Assembly (NCBI RefSeq): GCF_021919125.1
Contig: NZ_CP083439.1
Span: forward strand, 1,860,001 to 1,924,000
Length of the DNA: 64,000 nt
Origin: Clavibacter sp. A6099
GTDB taxonomy: Bacteria > Actinomycetota > Actinomycetes > Actinomycetales > Microbacteriaceae
Direction of reading: 5' to 3'
The translations under genes and the position numbers were made by a program. The notes under the pieces were generated by a model. It had not been told where the DNA came from, did not search any database, and saw only the letters and a list, made by a program, of their open reading frames with translations. This document shows, piece after piece, positions 38,928 to 49,134 of the stretch (position 1 is its first letter; every line of letters begins with the position of its first letter).

Positions 38928-40147
38928 CGGGCGACCGCCGCGGACGGGCTGGCGGACGGGCTGGCAGAGAGCTCGGCCTCGATGGCGGCCTGCAGCCGCT
39001 CCTCGAGGTCGGGGACGCCGATCTGCTGCACGATCTCGCTGAGGAAGCCGCGGACGACGAGGCGACGCGCCTCCTCCTCCGTGATCCCGCGGGCCTGCAG
39101 GTAGAACAGCTGCTCGTCGTCGAATCGGCCCGTGGCGCTCGCGTGGCCGGCGCCGGCGATGTCGCCGGTCTCGATCTCGAGGTTCGGGACCGAGTCGGCG
39201 CGCGTGCCGTCCGTGAGGACGAGGTTGCGGTTCTGCTCGTAGCTGTCCGTGCCGGGCGCGGAGCGGCGGATGAGGACGTCGCCGATCCACACGGTGCGCG
39301 CGCCCGTGCCCTGCAGCGCACCCTTGTAGGTGACCCGGCTGCGGGTGTTGGGGGCGTCGTGGTCGACGTACACCTGCTGCTCGAGGTGCTGGCCCGCGTC
39401 GGCGAAGTAGACGCCGAGGAGCTCGCCGTCCGCGCCCTCGTTCGAGAGGTGGGCGGAGGGGTTGACGCGCACGATGGATCCGCCGAGCGTCACCACCACG
39501 TGCTTGAGCTTGGCGTCGCGGCCGACGACGGCCTGGTGCGCCGCGAGGTGACGCGCCTCGTCGTCCCACTGCTGCACGGTGACGACCGTGAGCTCGGCCT
39601 GGTCGCCGACGACGATCTCGACGTTCTCGGCGAGCGACGCGGATCCGGCGTTGTCGAGGATGACGACGCCGCGGCTGAACGGGGCGGCCGTGATGACGGT
39701 GTGCGCGGCGCGCGGGGCGGACCCGAGCTCGGAGCGGCCGACCGTGACGGTGACGCGCTCCTCCCCCGTGACGTCGATGGCGAGCGCCTCGCCGAAGGAC
39801 GTCCAGGCGTTGGCCTGGGCGCGGTCCTCGGGAGCACCTGCGGTGCCGATGCGCGCGTCGTCCCGGGGGATCCACGAGACGGACGTGCCGGCCGCCTCGG
39901 TGCTGGTGAAGGGGTACCTGGAGCCGTCGAGCTCGCCGGAGATGAGGTCGTCGATCCTGCGGACGGGCGTCAGCTTCCAGACGGCCTCACGGCCGGTGAC
40001 GGCGTCGAACGCGTCGACGTCCGTGGACGTGAAGCGCTCGGAACGCGTCTGGATGGGGACTGTGGCCCACCCTCCGTCGGTGTGCGCCCGGTTGCCGTGC
40101 TGGTCGGCGGGGACGGGGGCTTCTGTGGTGGCGAGTGGGGTCGTCAT
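38924..40147 (-). CDS. sufD: Fe-S cluster assembly protein SufD
   Basis: This is the 407-residue beta-helix scaffold partner of SufB. It has a variable N-terminus, WIPRDDARIG, LGSAPRAAHTV, LDNAGSASLAENVEIVVG, HVVVTLGGSIVRV, the HDAPNTRSRVTYKGALQG region and GHASATGRFDDEQLFYLQAR with its C-terminal His. With SufB and SufC it forms the SufBC2D complex. The ATG directly abuts the sufB stop (TAGATG, no gap). The C-terminal 20 residues are Ala/Ser-rich. Confidence 0.95.
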   Translation of the reverse strand: MTTPLATTEAPVPADQHGNRAHTDGGWATVPIQTRSERFTSTDVDAFDAVTGREAVWKLTPVRRIDDLISGELDGSRYPFTSTEAAGTSVSWIPRDDARIGTAGAPEDRAQANAWTSFGEALAIDVTGEERVTVTVGRSELGSAPRAAHTVITAAPFSRGVVILDNAGSASLAENVEIVVGDQAELTVVTVQQWDDEARHLAAHQAVVGRDAKLKHVVVTLGGSIVRVNPSAHLSNEGADGELLGVYFADAGQHLEQQVYVDHDAPNTRSRVTYKGALQGTGARTVWIGDVLIRRSAPGTDSYEQNRNLVLTDGTRADSVPNLEIETGDIAGAGHASATGRFDDEQLFYLQARGITEEEARRLVVRGFLSEIVQQIGVPDLEERLQAAIEAELSASPSASPSAAVAR

Positions 40148-41566
40148 CTAGCCGACGGATCCTTCCATGCCCATCTCGATGAGCTTGTTGAGTTCGAGCG
40201 CGTACTCCATGGGGAGCTCGCGGGCGATGGGCTCGATGAAGCCGCGGACGATCATGGCCATGGCCTCGTCCTCGGGCATGCCCCGGCTCATCAGGTAGAA
40301 CAGCTGCTCCTCGCTCACGCGCGAGACCGTGGCCTCGTGCCCGAGCTGGACGTCGTCCACGCGGATGTCGATCGCGGGGTACGTGTCGGAGCGGGAGATG
40401 GTGTCGACCAGCAGCGCGTCGCAGCGGACGGTGTTGGCGGAGTGGTGCGCAGCCGCGTCCACGCGGATCTCGCCGCGGTAGCCGGCCCGGCCGCCGCCGC
40501 GCGCGATCGACTTCGAGACGATCGACGACTGCGTGTACGGCGCCATGTGCACCATCTTCGCGCCGGCGTCCTGGTGCTGGCCGGGGCCGGCGAAGGCGAC
40601 CGACAGGGTCTCGCCCTTGGCACGCTCGCCCATGAGGTAGATGGAGGGGTACTTCATCGTGACCTTGGAGCCGATGTTGCCGTCGATCCACTCCATGGTC
40701 GCGCCCTCGGCCGCCGTCGCGCGCTTGGTGACGAGGTTGTAGACGTTGTTCGACCAGTTCTGGATGGTCGTGTAGCGGACGCGGGCGTCCTTCTTCACGA
40801 TGATCTCGACGACCGCGGAGTGCAGCGAGTCGGACTTGTAGATGGGGGCGGTGCAGCCCTCGATGTAGTGGACGTAGCTGCCCTCGTCCGCGATGATCAG
40901 CGTCCGCTCGAACTGGCCCATGTTCTCGGTGTTGATGCGGAAGTACGCCTGGAGCGGGATCTCGACGTGCACGCCCTTGGGGACGTACACGAACGAGCCG
41001 CCGGACCAGACGGCCGTGTTGAGCGCGGCGAACTTGTTGTCGCCCGCGGGGATGACGGTGCCGAAGTACTCCTTGAACAGCTCCGGGTGCTCGCGCAGCG
41101 CCGTGTCGGTGTCCATGAAGATGACGCCCTGGTCCTCGAGCTCCTTCTGGATGGAGTGGAAGACGACCTCGGACTCGTACTGGGCCGCGACGCCGGAGAC
41201 GAGGCGCTGGCGCTCCGCCTCGGGGATGCCGAGCCGCTCGTACGTGTTCTTGATGTCGTCGGGCAGGTCCTCCCACGTCTGGGCCTGCTTCTCCGTGGAG
41301 CGCACGAAGTACTTGATGTTGTCGAAGTCGATGCCGGAGAGGTCGGCGCCCCAGGTCGGCATGGGCTTCTTGCCGAAGAGCTCGTAGCCCTTCATGCGGT
41401 TGGCGAGCATCCACTCGGGCTCGCTCTTGCGCCGCGAGATGTCGGCGACGACCTGCGGGGAGATGCCGCGCTTGGCCGAGGCGCCGGCGACGTCGGAGTC
41501 GGACCAGCCGAACTCGTACTGCCCGAGGCTCTCGAGCTCGGGTCGGTCGATGAGCACATCTGACAT
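40148..41566 (-). CDS. sufB: Fe-S cluster assembly protein SufB
   Basis: SufB is the main scaffold on which SUF Fe-S clusters are built. The 472-residue protein has the diagnostic N-terminal [16 protein letters not shown] and [19 protein letters not shown]-like [31 protein letters not shown], and the conserved C-terminal core [12 protein letters not shown] and [20 protein letters not shown]. The ATG at 41566 has GGAAAGCAGG upstream; longer frames add unrelated sequence. It is the first gene of sufB-sufD-Rieske-sufC-DUF59. No ArsR-type SufR regulator and no SufS/SufU genes are in the window. Confidence 0.97.
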   Translation of the reverse strand: MSDVLIDRPELESLGQYEFGWSDSDVAGASAKRGISPQVVADISRRKSEPEWMLANRMKGYELFGKKPMPTWGADLSGIDFDNIKYFVRSTEKQAQTWEDLPDDIKNTYERLGIPEAERQRLVSGVAAQYESEVVFHSIQKELEDQGVIFMDTDTALREHPELFKEYFGTVIPAGDNKFAALNTAVWSGGSFVYVPKGVHVEIPLQAYFRINTENMGQFERTLIIADEGSYVHYIEGCTAPIYKSDSLHSAVVEIIVKKDARVRYTTIQNWSNNVYNLVTKRATAAEGATMEWIDGNIGSKVTMKYPSIYLMGERAKGETLSVAFAGPGQHQDAGAKMVHMAPYTQSSIVSKSIARGGGRAGYRGEIRVDAAAHHSANTVRCDALLVDTISRSDTYPAIDIRVDDVQLGHEATVSRVSEEQLFYLMSRGMPEDEAMAMIVRGFIEPIARELPMEYALELNKLIEMGMEGSVG

Positions 41567-41683
41567 GGCTACCTGCTTTCCTGACGATCTGGGCGTATCA
41601 GCGCCGTATCGGCATTCACCCCCCGCACGGCGACGCCGCTTCGGTGACGAGAGGAAGACTGTGGGTGTCCGGGATGCGGCGGC

Positions 41684-41709
41684 TTGACGCCTCGCACCCC
41701 TCTTAGGAT
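41684..41709 (+). promoter_or_regulatory. Possible promoter elements in the sufB/ctaA divergent gap
   Basis: The 266-bp gap contains TTGACG (41684-41689) and TAGGAT (41704-41709) on the plus strand; the 14-bp spacing is too short for a standard promoter. TAGGAT alone could serve as -10 for ctaA. No confident sufB promoter was found on the minus strand. No coding region is supported in 41567-41832. Confidence 0.25.
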
Positions 41710-41832
41710 GAACACGAACGCGGGTGGACTTGTTCCCGCCGTCCTCGCTGACGTGCCGGATGCCGCAAGGCCCGACGTGTTCCATGAACCACCCGATTCT
41801 ACGGGCAATCCAGCGGGCACGGAAGGCAGGCA

Positions 41833-42843
41833 GTGACTCACGGCACCGATGCGGGGCAGTCTCCCAGTGGGAGCGTGCTAGGTCAGACCCTCATGGTCAC
41901 CAGGCGGCTGCGGGAGCGGCTGCCGGACGGGATCACCCGCGCCACGCGGATCCTCGTCTGGACCACGCTCGTCGTGCAGACGCTCGTCGTCGGCACCGGC
42001 GGGCTCGTCCGGCTCACGGGCTCCGGGCTGGGGTGCCCGACGTGGCCCAGGTGCACCGCCGACTCCTTCGTCTCGACGCCGGAGATGGGCGTGCACGGGA
42101 TCATCGAGTTCGGCAACCGCCTGCTCACCTTCGTGCTCGTGATCGTCGCCATCGCCACGTTCCTCGCCGTGCTGCGGCTGCGGAACCGCGGACGCGGCCT
42201 CTTCTCCCTCGCGCTCGCGATCGGCCTCGGCATCCCCGCGCAGGGGGTCATCGGCGGCATCACGGTGCTGACCGGCCTGAACCCGTACATCGTCGGGTTG
42301 CACTTCGTCGTGTCCGTGGTGCTCGTCGTGCTGTCGACCGTCCTGGTATGGCGCACCTACCACCCGCTCGACGAGGCCGAGCGGTCGGTCCCGTCGTCCT
42401 TCCTGACGCTCGCGCGCATCACCTCCGTGGTCGTCGGCATCACGATCCTCGTCGGCATCGTCGTCACCGGATCCGGCCCCCACGCCGGCGACCAGGGCGC
42501 CGCGCGCAACGGGCTCGACCCGGAGCTGCTGCAGCACGTGCACAGCTGGCCGGCCTACACGACCTTCGGCCTCACGATCGCCCTCGTCGTCATCGCGGCC
42601 CGCAACCGGTGGACGGCCGTCTCGCGCTGGACCCGGGTGCTGCTCGCGGTCGAGCTCGTGCAGATCGCCGTGGGCCTCATCCAGGCGCGGACGGGCCTGC
42701 CCGAGTTCCTCGTGGGGCTGCACATGGTGCTCGCGTGCCTGCTCGCGTCCGCGATGACGGCCACGCTGCTGAGCACCACCCGACGGGCGGACACGCTCCG
42801 GCTCACCCCCGCCGAGGTGCGGCGCTCCGCCCACGTGGGCTGA
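41833..42843 (+). CDS. ctaA: Heme A synthase CtaA (COX15 type)
   Basis: CtaA oxidises the C8 methyl of heme O to give heme A for cytochrome c oxidase, within the membrane. The 336-residue protein has about eight hydrophobic helices and the conserved histidine sites: [35 protein letters not shown], the [12 protein letters not shown] His pair and VGLHMVLAC. The C-x-x-x-x-x-C-type pair in GCPTWPRC is present. The GTG at 41833 follows GGAAGG; an internal ATG at 41893 is also possible. It converges on ctaB with a strong terminator between. Confidence 0.95.
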   Translation: MTHGTDAGQSPSGSVLGQTLMVTRRLRERLPDGITRATRILVWTTLVVQTLVVGTGGLVRLTGSGLGCPTWPRCTADSFVSTPEMGVHGIIEFGNRLLTFVLVIVAIATFLAVLRLRNRGRGLFSLALAIGLGIPAQGVIGGITVLTGLNPYIVGLHFVVSVVLVVLSTVLVWRTYHPLDEAERSVPSSFLTLARITSVVVGITILVGIVVTGSGPHAGDQGAARNGLDPELLQHVHSWPAYTTFGLTIALVVIAARNRWTAVSRWTRVLLAVELVQIAVGLIQARTGLPEFLVGLHMVLACLLASAMTATLLSTTRRADTLRLTPAEVRRSAHVG

Positions 42844-42860
42844 TCCCCGCCCATCCCGCC

Positions 42861-42894
42861 GACGCCCGCCCGAGCACCGCTCGCGGCGGGCGTC
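42861..42894. terminator. Bidirectional terminator between ctaA and ctaB
   Basis: GACGCCCGCC (42861-42870) pairs with GGCGGGCGTC (42885-42894). The inner arms CGAGC/GCTCG extend the stem to 15 bp with one bulged C and a 3-nt loop. The rest of 42895-43050 shows no gene. Confidence 0.85.
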
Positions 42895-43050
42895 GTCGCG
42901 TGCGGCGCCTCCGCAGACCGGGCGCAGCGGGCTCGTGCGTGGGCCGGATCCGCATCTCGCGGCTCGCGTGGCATGGGTTCGGGCACGGCAGCGCACGGGC
43001 GGATCGACTCGGCCGCGCGACGCACGCCCCGCGACACGGGACCGCGCGGA

Positions 43051-43971
43051 TCAGAAGGGGAGGAGAGGGTCGATGCCGACCGCGAGGAACAGCAGCGAGA
43101 GGTACGAGATGGACGCGTGGAAGACGCGCATCGGCTTGATGGGCTCGTGGCGCACGGCGAGGTCGTACAGGCGGTGCGTCTCGTAGACGAACCAGCCGCC
43201 ACCCGCGAGCGCCGCCAGCGTGTAGACGAGCCCCATGCCCGCGACGGGGATGAGCAGCAGCGAGCAGGCGAGCGTGGCCCACGCGTACAGGATGGTCTGC
43301 AGGCCGACGGCCGCGCGACCGCGCACGACGGCGAGCATGGGCACGTTGACCGAGGCGTAGTCGTCCCGGTACTTCATGGACAGCGGCCAGTAGTGCGGCG
43401 GGGTCCAGAGGAACACGATCATGAACAGGATCACGGGCGCCCAGGAGATGTCCCCCGTGACGGCGGCCCAGCCGATGAGGACCGGCATGCAGCCCGCGGC
43501 CCCGCCCCAGACGATGTTCTGCGGCGTGCGGCGCTTGAGCCACAGCGTGTAGACGAAGACGTAGAAGAGGATCGCCGCGAGCGAGAGCGCGGCGGCCAGC
43601 CAGTTGGAGATGACGCCGAGCCAGACGATGCTGGCGACGCCGATGATCCAGGCGAAGACGAGGGCCTCGCGATCCGTCAGCTCCCCCGTCACCAGCGGCC
43701 GGCGCTGCGTGCGCTTCATGACGCGGTCGATGTCGCGGTCGATGTAGCAGTTGAACGCGTTCGCGCTGCCCGCGCTGAGCGTGCCGCCGACGAGGACGCC
43801 GAGGATCAGCCAGGGGTTCGGCCATCCGCCCTGGGCGAGGATCATGACGGGCGCGGTGGTCACGAGCAGGAGCTCGATGACGCGCGGCTTCGTCAGTGCG
43901 ACGTACGCCTTGGTCTTCCTCGCCACGCCGATCGTCTCCCGATCGACCCGACTCTGCACCGCAACGTTCAT
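43051..43971 (-). CDS. ctaB: Protoheme IX farnesyltransferase CtaB (heme O synthase)
   Basis: This is a 306-residue UbiA-superfamily prenyltransferase with about nine membrane helices that adds farnesyl to protoheme to form heme O. The first Asp-rich motif is [20 protein letters not shown] (NxxxDxxxD). The second is [12 protein letters not shown] after [13 protein letters not shown]. The ATG at 43971 has GAGGTG close upstream. It is divergent from tkt across 173 bp. This ctaA-ctaB-tkt neighbourhood is typical of actinobacteria. Confidence 0.96.
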   Translation of the reverse strand: MNVAVQSRVDRETIGVARKTKAYVALTKPRVIELLLVTTAPVMILAQGGWPNPWLILGVLVGGTLSAGSANAFNCYIDRDIDRVMKRTQRRPLVTGELTDREALVFAWIIGVASIVWLGVISNWLAAALSLAAILFYVFVYTLWLKRRTPQNIVWGGAAGCMPVLIGWAAVTGDISWAPVILFMIVFLWTPPHYWPLSMKYRDDYASVNVPMLAVVRGRAAVGLQTILYAWATLACSLLLIPVAGMGLVYTLAALAGGGWFVYETHRLYDLAVRHEPIKPMRVFHASISYLSLLFLAVGIDPLLPF

Positions 43972-44058
43972 CGCACCTCTAACTCGCCGGACATTCCCTC
44001 CCCATGGTAGGCCACGGCCCCTGCGAGCCGAGCCGCGGGGCCCCGCCGGGACGGGCTC

Positions 44059-44093
44059 GGAACACCTGGGGCGAGGTGGGTGTTCCATATACT
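44059..44093 (+). promoter_or_regulatory. tkt-operon promoter with perfect inverted repeat (candidate operator)
   Basis: TATACT (44088-44093) is a strong -10 box, 51 bp before the tkt GTG. Directly upstream, GGAACACC (44059-44066) and GGTGTTCC (44079-44086) form a perfect 8-bp inverted repeat with a 12-bp spacer. Bound protein would cover the -35 and spacer region. The -35 hexamer itself is weak (CCTGGG at 44065-44070), as at promoters that need an activator. The regulator is not identifiable from this window. Confidence 0.55.
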
Positions 44094-44144
44094 GATAGGC
44101 GGTCCGGCTGGGCCTCCCCCCATCTTCAGAAGGGCTATAACCAA

Positions 44145-46235
44145 GTGGCAGCATTGCAATGGGACCCCATCGACAGCAAGGCGGTCGACACCGCACGGAT
44201 CCTCGCCGCGGACGCGGTGGAGAAGGTTGGAAACGGTCACCCCGGCACCGCCATGAGCCTGGCCCCGGCGGCCTACCTCCTGTTCCAGAAGGTCATGCGC
44301 CGCGACCCCTCCGACAGCACCTGGATCGGTCGCGACCGGTTCATCCTCTCGGTGGGCCACAGCTCGCTCACGCAGTACACGCAGTTCTTCCTCGGCGGCT
44401 ACGGCCTCGAGATCGAGGACCTCCAGGCCCTCCGCACGTGGGACTCCAAGACCCCGGGCCACCCGGAGTACGGCCACACCGACGGCGTCGAGATCACCAC
44501 AGGCCCCCTCGGCCAGGGCCTCGCCTCCTCCGTGGGCTTCGCCTACGCCGCCCGCTACGAGCGCGGCCTCTTCGACCCCGAGACCCCGGCGGGCGAGAGC
44601 CCGTTCGACCACTTCGTGTACGTGATCGCCGGCGACGGCGACATGCAGGAGGGCATCACCTCCGAGGCCTCCTCCCTCGCGGGGCACCAGGAGCTCGGCA
44701 ACCTCATCGCGATCTACGACAGCAACCAGATCTCCATCGAGGACGACACCGACATCGCCTTCACGGAGGACGTGGCCGCGCGCTACGAGGCCTACGGCTG
44801 GCACGTCCAGCACGTCGACTGGAAGAAGACGGGCGAGTACGTCGAGGACGTGCAGGAGCTGTTCGACGCCGTCGAGGCCGCCAAGGCCGAGACGCGCAAG
44901 CCCTCGCTCATCATCCTCAAGACGATCATCGGCTGGCCCTCCCCGAAGAAGCAGAACTCGGGCAAGATCCACGGCTCCGCCCTCGGTGCCGAGGAGCTCG
45001 CGGCCGTGAAGCAGATCGTCGGGTTCGACCCCGAGAAGAGCTTCGAGGTGCCGGACGGCGTCCTCGAGCACACCCGCCAGGCCGTCGAGCGCGGCCAGCA
45101 GCAGCACCGTGAGTGGGACGAGAAGCTCGCCGCGTGGGCCGAGGCCAACCCCGAGCGCAAGACGCTGCTCGACCGCGTCCTCGCCGGCGACGCCCCCGAG
45201 GGCCTCGATGAGGCGCTCCCCGTGTTCCCCGCGGGCAAGGACGTCTCGACGCGCGCCGCGTCCGGCAAGGTCATCAACGCCATCGCCGAGGTCATGCCCG
45301 AGCTGTGGGGCGGCTCCGCCGACCTCGCCGAGTCGAACAACACGACCATCGAGTCGGCTCCGTCGTTCGTGCCGGCCGAGCGCTCGACCGACATGTGGAA
45401 GGGCGACCCCTACGGCCGCGTCCTCCACTTCGGCATCCGCGAGCACGCCATGGGCGCGATCCTCAACGGCATCGTCCTGCACGGCAACACGCGCCCCTTC
45501 GGCGGCACGTTCCTCATCTTCAGCGACTACATGCGCCCGGCGGTCCGTCTCGCCGCGCTCATGAAGGCGCCGTCGATCTTCGTCTGGACGCACGACTCCG
45601 TCGCCCTCGGTGGCGACGGCCCGACGCACCAGCCGGTGGAGCAGCTCGCCAGCCTCCGCGCCATCCCGGGCCTCGACGTCATCCGCCCCGCGGACGCCAA
45701 CGAGACCGCGCAGGCGTGGAAGACGATCCTCACGCGTCGCATGGGCCCCGCGGGCCTCGCGCTCTCGCGCCAGAACCTCCCGGTCCTGGAGCGCGGCACG
45801 GGTGACGCCACGGCCACCGAGTTCGCCTCGGCGGCCGGCGTGGCCAAGGGGGCGTACATCCTGGCCGACACCGAGGGCACGCCCGACGTGATCCTCATCG
45901 CCACGGGCTCCGAGGTCCAGTTCGCCGTCGAGGCCCGCGAGGCCCTCGCCGCGGACGGCGTCCAGGCCCGCGTCGTCAGCGCCCCGAGCCTCGAGTGGTT
46001 CGAGGAGCAGGACGCGGCGTACAAGGAGCACGTGCTCCCCGAGGCGGTCGCCGCGCGCGTCTCCGTCGAGGCGGGCATCTCGCTCTCCTGGAAGCAGTAC
46101 GTCGGGCACCACGGCCGCAGCATCTCGATCGAGCACTTCGGCGCGAGCGCCGAGTACGAGGTCCTGTACCGCGAGTTCGGCATCACCACGGAGGCCGTCG
46201 TGAAGGCGGCCAAGGAGTCCATCGCCTCCCTCTAG
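44145..46235 (+). CDS. tkt: Transketolase
   Basis: This thiamine-diphosphate enzyme of the non-oxidative pentose phosphate pathway transfers two-carbon units between ketoses and aldoses. The 696-residue protein has [15 protein letters not shown] near residue 27, the ThDP/Mg motif [16 protein letters not shown] with [12 protein letters not shown], the middle domain GMR-type [12 protein letters not shown], and [20 protein letters not shown]. It is full length for the family. The GTG at 44145 is preceded by AGAAGGG; the upstream open frame lacks homology. It is the first gene of the pentose-phosphate operon, under the promoter at 44059-44093. Confidence 0.97.
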   Translation: MAALQWDPIDSKAVDTARILAADAVEKVGNGHPGTAMSLAPAAYLLFQKVMRRDPSDSTWIGRDRFILSVGHSSLTQYTQFFLGGYGLEIEDLQALRTWDSKTPGHPEYGHTDGVEITTGPLGQGLASSVGFAYAARYERGLFDPETPAGESPFDHFVYVIAGDGDMQEGITSEASSLAGHQELGNLIAIYDSNQISIEDDTDIAFTEDVAARYEAYGWHVQHVDWKKTGEYVEDVQELFDAVEAAKAETRKPSLIILKTIIGWPSPKKQNSGKIHGSALGAEELAAVKQIVGFDPEKSFEVPDGVLEHTRQAVERGQQQHREWDEKLAAWAEANPERKTLLDRVLAGDAPEGLDEALPVFPAGKDVSTRAASGKVINAIAEVMPELWGGSADLAESNNTTIESAPSFVPAERSTDMWKGDPYGRVLHFGIREHAMGAILNGIVLHGNTRPFGGTFLIFSDYMRPAVRLAALMKAPSIFVWTHDSVALGGDGPTHQPVEQLASLRAIPGLDVIRPADANETAQAWKTILTRRMGPAGLALSRQNLPVLERGTGDATATEFASAAGVAKGAYILADTEGTPDVILIATGSEVQFAVEAREALAADGVQARVVSAPSLEWFEEQDAAYKEHVLPEAVAARVSVEAGISLSWKQYVGHHGRSISIEHFGASAEYEVLYREFGITTEAVVKAAKESIASL

Positions 46236-46327
46236 AAGCTGACGAGGAGCGGGGCGGCCGAGCTGCTCCGCTCCCCGCCGGCCCGCCCTGACCGGCATGC
46301 CTGCGAAGGCGGATCGGTCGGGTACAC

Positions 46328-46355
46328 GGGAGGGGCGCACGCGTGCGCCCCTCCC
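46328..46355. terminator. Perfect 28-bp palindrome between tkt and tal (partial terminator or attenuator)
   Basis: GGGAGGGGCGCACG (46328-46341) is followed directly by its complement CGTGCGCCCCTCCC (46342-46355): 14 + 14 bp with no spacer. It ends 33 bp before the tal ATG. As RNA it folds into a very stable hairpin. No T-tract follows on the plus strand. Confidence 0.7.
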
Positions 46356-46388
46356 CCAGAACCTCACAACCAGCGAGAAGAAGGCAAC

Positions 46389-47504
46389 ATGACCGACACC
46401 ACTTCCCCCACCGCGCAGCTCTCCGCCGCGGGCGTCAGCATCTGGCTCGACGACCTGTCGCGCGAGCGCATCGATGCCAAGGGCATCGAGAAGGTGATCG
46501 CCGAGCGCGACGTCGTCGGCATCACGACGAACCCCACCATCTTCGCGTCGGCCCTCGCCAAGGGCGAGGCGTACGACGCCCAGGTCCGCGAGCTCGCGGC
46601 CGACGGCGCCGACGTCGACCGCGCGGTCTTCGAGATCACCACCCGCGACGTCGGCGAGGCCGCGCGCATCTTCCGCCCCGTCTACGACCGCACCGCCGGC
46701 TTCGACGGCCGCGTCTCCATCGAGGTGTCCCCCGACTTCGCCAACGACACGCAGGCGACCATCGACGAGGCCCACAAGCTGTGGGACAAGATCGCCGAGC
46801 CCAACGTCATGATCAAGATCCCCGCGACCCGCGAGGGCCTCGAGGCCATCACCGAGGTCATCGGCGCCGGCATCAGCGTCAACGTGACCCTGATCTTCAG
46901 CCTCGAGCGCTACCGCGAGGTCATCAACGCGTACCTCACCGGCCTCGAGAAGGCGAAGGCGGCGGGCATCGACCTGTCGACAATCCACTCGGTCGCCTCC
47001 TTCTTCGTGTCGCGCGTCGACACCGAGATCGACAAGCGCCTCGACGCTCTGGGCACCGACGAGGCCACCGCGCTGAAGAGCAAGGCCGGCGTCGCCAACG
47101 CGCAGCTCGCCTACCAGGCCTTCGAGCAGTCCTTCGCGTCCGAGCGGGCCCAGGGCCTCCTCGGCGCCGGCGCCAACAAGCAGCGCCCCCTCTGGGCCTC
47201 GACCGGTGTCAAGAGCCCCGACCTGCCCGACACGCTCTACGTGACGCAGCTCGTCGCCGCGGACGTCGTCAACACGATGCCCGAGAAGACGCTCGACGCC
47301 ACGTTCGACCACGGCGTCATCGAGGGTGACACCATCACCGGCTCCTATGACGCCGCGAACGACGTCCTCAACCGGGTGGACGCGCTCGGCATCTCCTACA
47401 AGGAGGTCACCGAGCTCCTCGAGCAGGAGGGCGTCGAGAAGTTCAAGGTGTCGTGGAGCGAGCTCATCGAGACCGTCACGACCGCCCTGGACGGCGCCAA
47501 GTGA
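46389..47504 (+). CDS. tal: Transaldolase
   Basis: Transaldolase transfers a dihydroxyacetone unit between sugar phosphates in the non-oxidative pentose phosphate pathway. The 371-residue barrel protein has [12 protein letters not shown] near residue 17, [39 protein letters not shown] with the Schiff-base Lys, and [16 protein letters not shown]. Length and sequence fit the long actinobacterial class. The ATG follows GAGAAGAAGG. It is separated from tkt by 153 bp containing a perfect palindrome, and overlaps pgi by 4 bp. Confidence 0.96.
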   Translation: MTDTTSPTAQLSAAGVSIWLDDLSRERIDAKGIEKVIAERDVVGITTNPTIFASALAKGEAYDAQVRELAADGADVDRAVFEITTRDVGEAARIFRPVYDRTAGFDGRVSIEVSPDFANDTQATIDEAHKLWDKIAEPNVMIKIPATREGLEAITEVIGAGISVNVTLIFSLERYREVINAYLTGLEKAKAAGIDLSTIHSVASFFVSRVDTEIDKRLDALGTDEATALKSKAGVANAQLAYQAFEQSFASERAQGLLGAGANKQRPLWASTGVKSPDLPDTLYVTQLVAADVVNTMPEKTLDATFDHGVIEGDTITGSYDAANDVLNRVDALGISYKEVTELLEQEGVEKFKVSWSELIETVTTALDGAK

Positions 47505-49096
47505 GCGTGCGCATCGCGCTGAGCGGCGCGGCGGCCACGGCCGTCGAGACCCACGTCCCCGCGCTCGTCGAGGCGCACGTCGCCTCCGGCATCACCGGGC
47601 TGGACGGCACGCTGTGGGGACCGGACGCCGAGTCAGAGGCCACCAAGCGCCTCGGCTGGACGCAGGCGGTCTCCGTCTCCCGTCCGCTCGTCGCCGAGAT
47701 CACGGCGCTCCGCGAGGAGCTCCGCGGCCAGGGCGTCGACCACATCGTCCTCGGCGGCATGGGCGGATCCTCGCTCGCACCCGAGGTCATCACCCGCACC
47801 GCGGGCGTCGAGCTCACGGTCCTCGACTCGACCGACCCGGGCCAGGTGCTCGCCGCGCTCGGCGACCGCCTCGCCACCACCGCGGTCGTCATCTCCTCGA
47901 AGTCGGGATCCACGCTCGAGACGGACAGCCAGAAGCGCGTCTACGAGAAGTCGTTCCGCGAGGCGGGCATCGACCCGACCACGCGCATCGTCATCGTGAC
48001 CGACCCGGGCTCTCCGCTCGACCAGTCGGCCCGTGCCGACGGCTACCGCGTCTTCAACGCGGACCCCGACGTCGGGGGCCGCTACAGCGCGCTGACCGCG
48101 TTCGGCCTCGTGCCGTCCGGTCTCGCCGGCGCCGACATCGGCGGCCTGCTCGACGAGGCGGAGGCCGCGTCCGCGCAGCTCGCCGTCGACGACGTGTCGA
48201 ACCCGGGCCTCGTGCTCGGCGCCGCCATCGCCGGCACCTCGCCGCTCAAGGACAAGCTCGGCATCGTCTCCGACGGCACGCACATCGTGGGCTTCGGCGA
48301 CTGGGTCGAGCAGCTCATCGCGGAGTCCACCGGCAAGCTCGGCACGGGCCTCCTGCCCGTCGTGCTGCCGATCGACGCCCCCGAGCTGGGCCTCGGGCTC
48401 GCCGACCTGCAGATCGCGCGTCTCGTCGCCGACGTCGACGCGCACGACGCGGCCGAGGGCGAGATCGTCATCAGCGGCACGCTCGGCGCGCAGATCCTCA
48501 CGTGGGAGTACGCCGTCGCCGTCGCGGGCCGTCTGCTCGAGATCAACCCCTTCGACCAGCCCGACGTGGAGGCCGCCAAGGTCGCCGCGCGCGGACTGCT
48601 CGACGACCGTCCCGCTCCCCAGGCCCCCGTCGTCACGACGGACGGCATCGAGGTGCGCGGCACGAGCGAGGTCACCGACGGCGCGACCGACGTCTCCTCC
48701 GCCATCGACGCCCTGCTCACGCAGGTCGGCCCCACGGGCTACGTCGCCGTGCAGGCCTTCGTCGACCGCCTCGCGCTGCCGGAGCTCGAGAGCCTGCGCG
48801 ACGCGGTGGCCCGCAAGGTCGGCCGCCCCGTCACGTTCGGCTGGGGCCCGCGCTTCCTCCACTCCACGGGGCAGTTCCACAAGGGCGGCACCCCCGTCGG
48901 CGTGTTCCTGCAGATCACCGCGGACGCGGCCGAGGATCTCGAGATCCCCGACCGCCCCTTCACCTTCGGGCAGCTCATCCAGGCGCAGGCCGCCGGCGAC
49001 GCCACCGTGCTCGCCGAGCACGGCCGTCCCGTCCTGCGACTGAACCTGACCGACCCCACCACGGACGCCCGGGCCCTGCTCTCGACGCTCGAATGA
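47501..49096 (+). CDS. pgi: Glucose-6-phosphate isomerase
   Basis: This enzyme interconverts glucose-6-phosphate and fructose-6-phosphate. The 531-residue protein has two SIS-type lobes: [13 protein letters not shown] near residue 83, [16 protein letters not shown], and the C-terminal [14 protein letters not shown] with active-site His/Lys. It is the actinobacterial form found in pentose-phosphate operons rather than the standard glycolytic PGI sequence. The GTG start overlaps the tal stop by 4 bp. Having it in the operon lets fructose-6-phosphate recycle into the oxidative branch. Confidence 0.94.
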   Translation: MSVRIALSGAAATAVETHVPALVEAHVASGITGLDGTLWGPDAESEATKRLGWTQAVSVSRPLVAEITALREELRGQGVDHIVLGGMGGSSLAPEVITRTAGVELTVLDSTDPGQVLAALGDRLATTAVVISSKSGSTLETDSQKRVYEKSFREAGIDPTTRIVIVTDPGSPLDQSARADGYRVFNADPDVGGRYSALTAFGLVPSGLAGADIGGLLDEAEAASAQLAVDDVSNPGLVLGAAIAGTSPLKDKLGIVSDGTHIVGFGDWVEQLIAESTGKLGTGLLPVVLPIDAPELGLGLADLQIARLVADVDAHDAAEGEIVISGTLGAQILTWEYAVAVAGRLLEINPFDQPDVEAAKVAARGLLDDRPAPQAPVVTTDGIEVRGTSEVTDGATDVSSAIDALLTQVGPTGYVAVQAFVDRLALPELESLRDAVARKVGRPVTFGWGPRFLHSTGQFHKGGTPVGVFLQITADAAEDLEIPDRPFTFGQLIQAQAAGDATVLAEHGRPVLRLNLTDPTTDARALLSTLE

Positions 49097-49134
49097 CCGC
49101 ATCGCCGGATCCGTCCGGCAGATCGAGGAGTTAC

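Noticed and set aside
41567-41832. Small genes in the sufB/ctaA gap
   Set aside because: Open frames of 90-97 codons exist on both strands but have no ribosome-binding site or domain and overlap sufB or ctaA.
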